A DNA stretch of 21,041 nt from Bacteroidota bacterium. Its GTDB lineage: Bacteria > Bacteroidota > Bacteroidia > Bacteroidales > UBA4417. The position numbers and the translations under genes are program-made. The notes under the pieces are model-generated. The model was not told where the DNA came from. It saw nothing but the letters and a program-made list of their open reading frames with translations, and searched no databases. The DNA lies in contig JAIFMH010000263.1 in NCBI GenBank assembly GCA_020048595.1, positions 1 through 21,041 of the forward strand. The letters are read 5' to 3'. Positions within the stretch are counted from its first letter, which is position 1; every line of letters starts with the position of its first letter. Below, one piece after another: positions 16,401 to 21,041 of this stretch.

Positions 16401-17103
16401 TTGCATAATATTCATAATTCAGATACGTGCCTTTGTCTTCATAAATAATTGCGGTTTGCACATTTCGTATTTCTTTGATGCCCAGGCTTTCGGATTGTTG
16501 CGAAATGATGCGGCATACTTCGAGCATATCATCCGGGTTTCGCATGCTCATGGCAACCGTCCGAACCCGCTCCAGCGAAGCTTCGATTTCCAGTTCGCGG
16601 GTTTTATTTTCCAGTTCGGCTGTTCTTCTTTTTACTGCATCACGTAATTCAAGGTTTTCTTTGCTGATTTTCTCAAAAGCAACCGTTTCGCCTTCCTTCA
16701 CCCTGGCGTCCGGTAATGATCCATGTTGTTGCACTACTTTCCAGCCCGAGACTGTTAACCTCAGAAAAGTGGAGAGTCTTAGTTTTGAGTAGAAGATCCA
16801 GTCCGATGCAACCAGAGCATATATATCAGCCAATTCATTAATAAGGATAAGTCCGTCGACAGGCATAAAAGTAATCTGCCTGTTCCGGAGTTCTGCTTTT
16901 CCATCTAACTCCCGGACCTGTGATTTGTAAAAAATCAAACCCTGTGCTTTTCCATGCGCAATTTCAGTTTCCGAGGTTCCAATCATTTCAAATGCATCAT
17001 CCAGAGTGGATGCAAATGTTTTTTCATCACCTTTCAGGTAGCTTTCCCAGAATAATTCATATACCTGCCTGGCTTCTGCCTGATGCTGTTTGGATAGTTC
17101 CAT
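13444..17103 (-). CDS. soluble multi-sensor histidine kinase with SnoaL-like and four GAF-like modules (HK2)
   Basis: The 1219-residue protein lacks TM segments. Residues about 5-135 form a SnoaL/DUF4440-like domain homologous to that of HK1 (shared SGWKVVQQHGSLPD end). Four tandem modules of ~190 residues follow (about 170-349, 348-540, 538-733 and 731-930). Each opens with a helix of the type EAALERVRARAMAM and closes with RFADVFEFAHTRFLDLQKAEA. They look like GAF-type small-ligand or redox sensors as seen in other Bacteroidota kinases, but no cofactor-binding residue is obvious. The transmitter has GIAHEIQNP (H979), N box (N1112), G1 box DNGPGIP (1156-1162), FFTTK and GTGLGLSLA. PPPGGPRG (1142-1149) comes from the 26-bp palindromic element. 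No receiver is fused. It starts 2 bp after the HK3 stop and ends 16 bp before HK1, so it is surely co-transcribed with both. Confidence 0.93.
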   Translation of the reverse strand: MELSKQHQAEARQVYELFWESYLKGDEKTFASTLDDAFEMIGTSETEIAHGKAQGLIFYKSQVRELDGKAELRNRQITFMPVDGLILINELADIYALVASDWIFYSKLRLSTFLRLTVSGWKVVQQHGSLPDARVKEGETVAFEKISKENLELRDAVKRRTAELENKTRELEIEASLERVRTVAMSMRNPDDMLEVCRIISQQSESLGIKEIRNVQTAIIYEDKGTYLNYEYYAKHDKLLVTEVDYKNHELQSLFANRMLQGAEQLFAEALSGKEVKDWYRYQKTTNQFADTYLENAQSLNYYFYSLGPVALGISTYSPLSEEEINLFKRFRNVFDLAYRRFLDIEKAEAQAREAQIELGLERVRARAMAMQKSEELAELVDTVFKELTKLHFLLDRCIIMLYDPKTHGSTWWMADPEPGSVPVGLFIKYHEHKPYLEYIKAWQARTLKWEYLLEGTSKKEWDEYIFSETDLSLLPEFVIDGMRSVERVFLNASFNNFGSLTVSTVDPLPEAQFEIVLRFAKVFDMTYTRFHDLKQAEAQAREAQIEAAVERVRAKSMGMYQTSDLYKVNEEVLSQLYKLRVDGLTGVSIYLVDENDIVTVWDLSSPGNMSIPNSYSLKYDAKKYPVIGEWVEIWKSSDQDYFVLDFPKETLLNAVEEFKEIHPEMANNFKNAIESGNLKHQWNPVGRLSDGLLSIDLMTPPTEDTKVIVIKMAGAFNMAYQRFMDLQKAEAQAREALIEAALERIRSRALSMHKSLEVGDVSDLLFSELEKMDINPTDFSIMVFDWEQDKYDLWRAKEVAHQGVYETFSIKAMYDKLDQYIPGFTEELELKWNSGAPFFIAELSGQKRIAFLEANREMGNYTKEQFENVQKIYPDPVFWQLIFFKHGWLGLIHSKQLAADDLLVIRRFADVFEFAHTRFLDLQKAEAHALQAQEDLTAIKAARQRAEEALAELQVTQKQLIQSEKMASLGELTAGIAHEIQNPLNFVNNFSEVNSELIEELEQEVEKGNMIEVKALAKDIKENEQKINHHGKRADAIVKGMLQHSRSSNGVKESTDINALADEYLRLAYHGLRAKDKSFNATLKTDFDETIGKIDIIPQDIGRVILNLITNAFYAVDEKKKQNPEGYEPTVSVSTIRSHIPPPGGPRGVLISVADNGPGIPQKVMDKIFQPFFTTKPTGQGTGLGLSLAYDIVKAHGGELKVETKEGEGSEFIIRLPY
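13447..14217 (-). repeat. transmitter repeat block, copy in HK2
   Basis: This is the second copy of the kinase transmitter block, from QSEKMASLGE to near the end of HK2. It is the most divergent of the copies in the dimerisation region (SELIEELEQEVEKGN against NELIDEMNEELDKGD in HK1) yet shares the palindromic element exactly. Its ISVADNGPG matches HK4 rather than HK1 and HK3 (ISVKDNGPG). Confidence 0.82.
13656..13681 (-). repeat. 26-bp GC-rich in-frame palindromic element, copy in HK2
   Basis: All 26 bases are identical to the copy at 12245-12270, in the same reading frame (PPPGGPRG, residues 1142-1149). The flank on the coding-strand 5' side encodes STIRSHI instead of the STEVTF/STEATF of HK1/HK3 and is unrelated at the DNA level, so the identity stops abruptly at the element edge on that side. 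Confidence 0.9.
14300..16611 (-). repeat. four tandem sensor-module repeats within HK2
   Basis: The repeat unit is about 570-590 bp (~190 codons). The most conserved part is the linker KAEAQAREAQIEAALERVR, seen around residues 347-371, 537-560 and 728-753, with partial forms at about 168-187 and 925-937. The linkers remain recognisable at DNA level, while module cores have diverged strongly in sequence, suggesting old internal duplications with different ligand specificities. Confidence 0.85.
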
Positions 17104-17105
17104 TG

Positions 17106-20100
17106 TTAATTAATTGCTGGTAACATAATAGTGAATATCGAGCCTTCGTTTTCCCTGGTTTCCACCTTCAATTCACCGCCATGTGCTTTTACAATATCAT
17201 ACGCCAGGCTCAGACCTAAGCCGGTTCCTTGTCCGGTAGGTTTGGTAGTGAAGAAAGGTTGGAAGATTTTATCGAGGACTTTTTGAGGGATGCCGGGGCC
17301 GTTGTCCTTTACGGAGATTAGGCCCCCCCTCGGTCCCCCCGGAGGGGGGAAGGTAGCTTCGGTAGAAACTGTGACGGTTGGTTCGTAACCTTCAGGGTTT
17401 TGTTTTTTCTTTTCATCCACCGCATAAAACGCATTAGTTATCAGGTTTAGAATTACCCGGCCAATATCCTGTGGAATAATATCAATTTTGCCAATGGTTT
17501 CATCAAAATCGGTTTTCAGAGTGGCATTAAAAGATTTATCCTTTGCTCTTAATCCATGATACGCTAAACGCAAATATTCATCAGCCAAAGCGTTAATATC
17601 AGTTGGGTCTTTCACTCCGCTGTTGCTGCGGCTGTGCTGGAGCATACCTTTTACAATGGCATCGGCGCGTTTGCCGTGGTGGTTTATTTTTTCGAGGTTC
17701 TGTTTAATATCTGAAGCGATAGCTTTGGCTTCATCAATATCGCCTCTGTCCAACTCCTCATTCATCTCATCAATCAATTCATTGCTTACTTCTGAAAAAT
17801 TATTTACAAAGTTCAATGGGTTCTGTATCTCATGGGCAATGCCGGCGGTAAGTTCGCCGAGGGAAGCCATTTTTTCGCTTTGCACCAGTTGAGATTGTGT
17901 GGACTTTAGCGATTCAATTGATTCCTGTAATTGTTGAGTTCGGTGATTGACTTTTAATTCAAGCACCTCATTTTCATGCCGCAATCTGCGTTCGCGCCAC
18001 ATGCTGAAAATTCTTAACGCACCGAGAAAAAACAATGCATAAATGGTATAAGCCCACCAGGTTTTCCACCAGGGGGGTAAGATGGTAATAACAATGGTGG
18101 TTGGGATTTCGTTCCAAACACCATCGGCATTTGAACCTTTTACTTTGAAAATGTACTTGCCGGGCGAAAGGTTGGTATAGCTTACAGTTCTGGAATGAGA
18201 GGGTTCACTCCAGTTCTGGTCGTAGTTTTCAAGTTTCCATGAATAGAGGTTGTCTTCGGAACGAAGAAAATGCAGTGCTACAAAATCAAACCGAAGGTCT
18301 TTTTGCGAATGACCCAGTTCTATTTCCCGGGTATAGGGAACTGCTTTTTCAAAAATTTTGCCATCCGGATTGTCATACGACTGGCCATTGATGGATATGC
18401 CTGTAATGACCACATTGGGAAGGCTTTTGTCTTTCTTCAGCAGTTGGCCGGGTACAATGTGGTTGAGTCCGGAATTACCTCCTATCCAAATATCACCGTT
18501 TTTTGATTTTAATACTCTGTATCCCCGCTCGTAAAGTTGAAAACCATCCTTTGAAAAGTAATTTGTGTACGATTCGGTCTCAGGGTCAAATACCGAGAGT
18601 CCTCTTTGGTTGGGAAGCCAGAATTTTCCGGAATTGTCTTTCGTAATTGTAGAAGCGCGGAAATCTAAATCATTGTGCAATAAACCTTTAATTTCTCCAA
18701 AAGACTTGAATGCTCCATTTTTAGGATTTACCTGCATTAATCCGCCTCCGGCATAGGTGGCAAACCAGATTTTTCCTTTTTTATCCTCTGCCATTGCCGA
18801 AACAGACCAGTTGTTTTTCAGGTCAATGATTTTAAACTTATCGGTTTTGTGGTCATATAAGTTCAGGCCATCATCCGTTCCAATCCATAGATTTTTTTTA
18901 GAGTCTTCATCAACAAAAATAATTTCATTGCTGCTAAGGGCGCTAGTGTCGCCTAAAACCGGCATGAAGTGCTGAAACCTTTTCCCATTGGGGCCAAGTT
19001 TATATAAACCATAGTTATTATCATAAGGGTCTCCAAGCCACATATTTCCTTTCGAATCATGGTAAAAAACAAAAATTTGCTTACTGCTTAACCCATTCGA
19101 AAAATTGTCTGCTGTGCTAAAGCCGTTTAGAATTTTTCCGGTTCCTGGGTCCATTGCTAAAACTCCTTTATTCCAAATGGAAACCCAAAGTCGCTTTTTA
19201 TGGTCAGAATAAACAGTAACAATCGGATTTCCTGTTTTGGAATCGTAAAAATAGCGCCTGAAATTTTGAGCATCCTCCTGCCATTTGTTCAATCCATTAG
19301 CTGTACCAATCCAGATGTTTCCATTAGTATCTTCAGAAATTGAGATAATACCATTGTTGCTTAAGGAGAAGCTATTGGAAGGTTGATTTCGAAAAACCCG
19401 GAAATCATCCGAGGAAGTATTATACAAGGCGAGGCCATTTGCTGTGCCCACCCATAGCCTGCTTTTACTATCCTCGAATAGACAGGTAATAGTATCATTT
19501 GGAAGGCCCTGTGGTTTTTCTTTGGAATACCTGTGCCAATCCATCTGATGATTTTTCGGTGCATTTTTATACAAATTCGGGCGGGTATAGAGCCAGAGCA
19601 AATCGGTTTTATCTCTAAAAAAATCGAAGTATCCTATCATGGTTTCGGGATGGGAAGGAATGTTAAATTTACTGTCGTAGAGTTCGAATTTGCCGGTTCG
19701 GTAAGTGTAAAACAAATACTGGTCGGATGCAAAATCTGATTTCAGACGAACCTGAAACCAGATTCCATCTTTGTGGAGTTCAACAATTTGAATATTTTCG
19801 ATTTTGGAAATTTGATTAGGGTGGATGGGAAAACCCTGGCCAGGTCTGAAAGAACTTATCTTGTTTGTTTTGGGATCAATCCGGGTAATAAGCCCGTGCA
19901 GATGTGTTACCCAAATATGCCCGTTTTTATCTTCTCTTGCTCCTGTTAAGGTATCTGTCGAGGTGGTACCCGGCCGAACAAACTCCTTGTGATAGGTGGC
20001 TATTTGTTTTTGCGTTCGGGCATCAAAAACAAACAGGCAGGTTCGGCTGGTCAGTAAAATCCGGTTTTCATTGCCGGCATATAATCGTTGAAGTGTGTCT

Positions 20101-20816
20101 TTATAGGCCTTTAAGGTGTTGGCTATCTTATCAGAAACAACAGGCTCAAACTCATCTTTACTGACATTCCATTGCATGAATTGCCCTGATTTTTCAAGAA
20201 CCCAAAGGTTTTTATTTACCTCTGCAACAGCACCAATTTTACTCCACTGAACATTCGGTGTTATTGAATAAAATTCAATTTTCCCTGTACCAGGTTGTAA
20301 GCGGCCAAGCGTTTGAGAGTTATTACTGTAGCTTTGAAACCAAATGTTTCCTTTTGAATCCTCCAGCAATAAACTGGCAACCTTGTTCAAGGAACTTTTT
20401 TCCTTTCCCTTTTCGGTATAATGGTACGATTTGAATTTCCCTGTAACGGGATCAAATGAAGCAATCTCCAGCCGCTGACTGTAAGCTCCCAACCAAATTT
20501 TTCCATCTCTCGCTTTTATCAGGCCTCCATTAATTGAACTTAACTGTAGCGAATTGGTATCCTTTGGATTGGTAGATTTTTTAAAAACATGAAATTTGTA
20601 TCCATCATATTTTACCAACCCATTTTGGGTAGAAAGCCAGATAAAACCTTTATCGTCCTGAACCATATCTGTAACAAATTCTTCAGGAAGGCCCTCTGCA
20701 ACACCATATTTTTCAAAAGCCATTTTATTGACCTGCCCCAGGGCCAAATTTTCATTTACACACAGAAGGAGAATTAGCATCCAATAGGATGGTTTGAGTT
20801 TTCCGGAATTTATCAT
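17106..20816 (-). CDS. two-propeller (Reg_prop/Y_Y_Y) membrane sensor histidine kinase (HK3)
   Basis: The 1236-residue protein begins with a signal peptide or N-terminal anchor (about residues 10-27, WMLILLLCVNENLALG). The periplasmic region (about 30-795) has a dozen or more Reg_prop blades of the form EDSKGNIWFQS or EDTNGNIWIGTANGL, consistent with two beta-propellers. A Y_Y_Y domain follows (about 838-913, ending NLSPGKYIFKVKGSNADGVW), then one TM segment (about 918-938), a coiled coil, and the transmitter with GIAHEIQNP (H995), N box (N1128), G1 box DNGPGIP (1171-1177) and GTGLGLSLA. The architecture resembles Bacteroides hybrid two-component sensors for glycans, but the receiver and AraC-type output domains are absent, so it is a classic kinase needing a partner. 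PPPGGPRG (1157-1164) comes from the palindromic element. The ATG at 20816 overlaps the HK4 stop (ATGA). Its ligand is unknown; a carbohydrate is only a family-level guess. Confidence 0.94.
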   Translation of the reverse strand: MINSGKLKPSYWMLILLLCVNENLALGQVNKMAFEKYGVAEGLPEEFVTDMVQDDKGFIWLSTQNGLVKYDGYKFHVFKKSTNPKDTNSLQLSSINGGLIKARDGKIWLGAYSQRLEIASFDPVTGKFKSYHYTEKGKEKSSLNKVASLLLEDSKGNIWFQSYSNNSQTLGRLQPGTGKIEFYSITPNVQWSKIGAVAEVNKNLWVLEKSGQFMQWNVSKDEFEPVVSDKIANTLKAYKDTLQRLYAGNENRILLTSRTCLFVFDARTQKQIATYHKEFVRPGTTSTDTLTGAREDKNGHIWVTHLHGLITRIDPKTNKISSFRPGQGFPIHPNQISKIENIQIVELHKDGIWFQVRLKSDFASDQYLFYTYRTGKFELYDSKFNIPSHPETMIGYFDFFRDKTDLLWLYTRPNLYKNAPKNHQMDWHRYSKEKPQGLPNDTITCLFEDSKSRLWVGTANGLALYNTSSDDFRVFRNQPSNSFSLSNNGIISISEDTNGNIWIGTANGLNKWQEDAQNFRRYFYDSKTGNPIVTVYSDHKKRLWVSIWNKGVLAMDPGTGKILNGFSTADNFSNGLSSKQIFVFYHDSKGNMWLGDPYDNNYGLYKLGPNGKRFQHFMPVLGDTSALSSNEIIFVDEDSKKNLWIGTDDGLNLYDHKTDKFKIIDLKNNWSVSAMAEDKKGKIWFATYAGGGLMQVNPKNGAFKSFGEIKGLLHNDLDFRASTITKDNSGKFWLPNQRGLSVFDPETESYTNYFSKDGFQLYERGYRVLKSKNGDIWIGGNSGLNHIVPGQLLKKDKSLPNVVITGISINGQSYDNPDGKIFEKAVPYTREIELGHSQKDLRFDFVALHFLRSEDNLYSWKLENYDQNWSEPSHSRTVSYTNLSPGKYIFKVKGSNADGVWNEIPTTIVITILPPWWKTWWAYTIYALFFLGALRIFSMWRERRLRHENEVLELKVNHRTQQLQESIESLKSTQSQLVQSEKMASLGELTAGIAHEIQNPLNFVNNFSEVSNELIDEMNEELDRGDIDEAKAIASDIKQNLEKINHHGKRADAIVKGMLQHSRSNSGVKDPTDINALADEYLRLAYHGLRAKDKSFNATLKTDFDETIGKIDIIPQDIGRVILNLITNAFYAVDEKKKQNPEGYEPTVTVSTEATFPPPGGPRGGLISVKDNGPGIPQKVLDKIFQPFFTTKPTGQGTGLGLSLAYDIVKAHGGELKVETRENEGSIFTIMLPAIN
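17109..17882 (-). repeat. transmitter repeat block, copy in HK3
   Basis: This is the third copy of the transmitter block. It is closest to HK1 (shared NNFSEVSNELIDEMNEELD and STEATF/STEVTF) but shares the short loop KKKQNPEGYEP with HK2, so it lacks the insertion seen in HK1. Confidence 0.85.
17324..17349 (-). repeat. 26-bp GC-rich in-frame palindromic element, copy in HK3
   Basis: All 26 bases are identical to the copies in HK1 and HK2, preceded here by a seventh C at 17323. The coding strand gives PPPGGPRG and then G, where HK1, HK2 and HK4 have V. Confidence 0.9.
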
Positions 20817-21041
20817 GCTTCGTTTACTTTTAAAATGATGGTAAATTTGGAGCCTTGTCCTTCGATTGTTTCCACTTTCAACTCCCCACCATGCGCTTTT
20901 ACAATGTCATACGCCAGCGAAAGACCCAATCCGGTTCCCTGCCCGGTGGGTTTGGTGGTGAAGAAAGGTTGGAAGATTTTATCAAGGACTTTTTGAGGAA
21001 TGCCGGGGCCGTTGTCGGCAACGGAGATTAGGACCCCCCTC
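20813..21041 (-). CDS. histidine kinase C-terminal fragment (HK4), cut by the window edge
   Basis: The minus strand is open from the window edge to TGA at 20815-20813, giving 75 residues that begin RGVLISVADNGPGIP and continue with KIFQPFFTTKPTGQGTGLGL and AYDIVKAHGGELKVET, ending ILKVNEA. This is the end of an HATPase domain (G1, F and G2 boxes) of the same family as HK1-HK3. The TGA overlaps the HK3 start as ATGA, implying translational coupling. Sensor domains and the H box lie outside the window. The first residues come from another copy of the palindromic element. Confidence 0.93.
   Translation of the reverse strand, partial: RGVLISVADNGPGIPQKVLDKIFQPFFTTKPTGQGTGLGLSLAYDIVKAHGGELKVETIEGQGSKFTIILKVNEA
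21034..21041 (-). repeat. start of a fourth 26-bp palindromic element copy, in HK4
   Basis: CCCCCCTC, the first arm of the element, is present at the extreme end of the window in the same place and frame as in the other three kinases. The rest is outside the window, so only 8 of 26 bases are seen. Confidence 0.7.

Noticed and set aside
12245..17349. The repeated palindromes as a CRISPR array.
   Set aside because: The copies are more than 1 kb apart, inside homologous genes, without regular spacers or cas genes.
18060..18080. A C/G run near the TM segment of HK3 as a further copy of the palindrome.
   Set aside because: It only encodes PPWWK with a single G run on the plus strand; the second arm and the central part of the element are missing.
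17106..20816. HK3 as a hybrid two-component system (HTCS) regulator.
   Set aside because: The protein ends right after the HATPase domain (LPAIN); the receiver and AraC-type DNA-binding domains that define HTCS are absent, and the next gene starts 2 bp later.

Overview
The window looks like a chromosomal segment of a member of the Bacteroidota, probably a Bacteroidales/Marinilabiliales-type bacterium. The base composition is moderately AT-rich, Shine-Dalgarno sites are weak or absent, and candidate promoters fit the Bacteroidota TTTG / TAnnTTTG pattern. The gene content agrees: alaS divergent from an M23 peptidase and a MerR regulator, a DUF4954 protein, and a Reg_prop/Y_Y_Y sensor kinase. 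No tRNA, rRNA, CRISPR array or transposase gene was seen.

The left part (1-10.4 kb) is ordinary chromosome. It holds a two-TM histidine kinase (197-1219, +), a convergent long-chain acyl-CoA synthetase (1472-3115, -), and a MerR-type regulator (3383-3778, -) downstream of an M23 (LytM) envelope peptidase (3866-4837, -). These are followed by the divergent alanyl-tRNA synthetase gene alaS (5140-7752, +) with a strong intrinsic terminator, and a DUF4954 left-handed beta-helix protein of unknown role (8106-10319, +) with its own terminator.

The right part (10.5 kb to the edge) is a minus-strand gene cluster read from beyond 21041 down to 10586. It contains four consecutive sensor histidine kinase genes (HK4 partial, HK3, HK2, HK1) joined by a 4-bp overlap, a 2-bp gap and a 16-bp gap, followed 61 bp later by an AmpG/PAT-like MFS permease. 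HK3 is a membrane-anchored kinase with a periplasmic two-propeller sensor. HK2 and HK1 are predicted to be soluble and start with SnoaL/DUF4440-like domains; HK2 also has four tandem ~190-residue GAF-like sensor modules. All four have closely related transmitter domains, and no response regulator is encoded in the window.

The most unusual signal is inside the kinase genes. A 26-bp GC-rich imperfect palindrome (CCCCCCTC...GAGGGGGG) lies at the same place and in the same reading frame in all four ATP-binding domains (the HK4 copy is cut by the window edge). It encodes PPPGGPRG just before the DNGPGIP G1 box. HK1 carries a second, unrelated, perfect 33-bp nested palindrome (arms AAACCTGACAGGTTTT) in frame about 45 bp away, encoding an extra NLTGFQNLSGLK stretch. 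The ATPase hairpin loop therefore appears to be a tolerated site for in-frame palindromic elements in a kinase family that is also shuffling sensor and transmitter modules.
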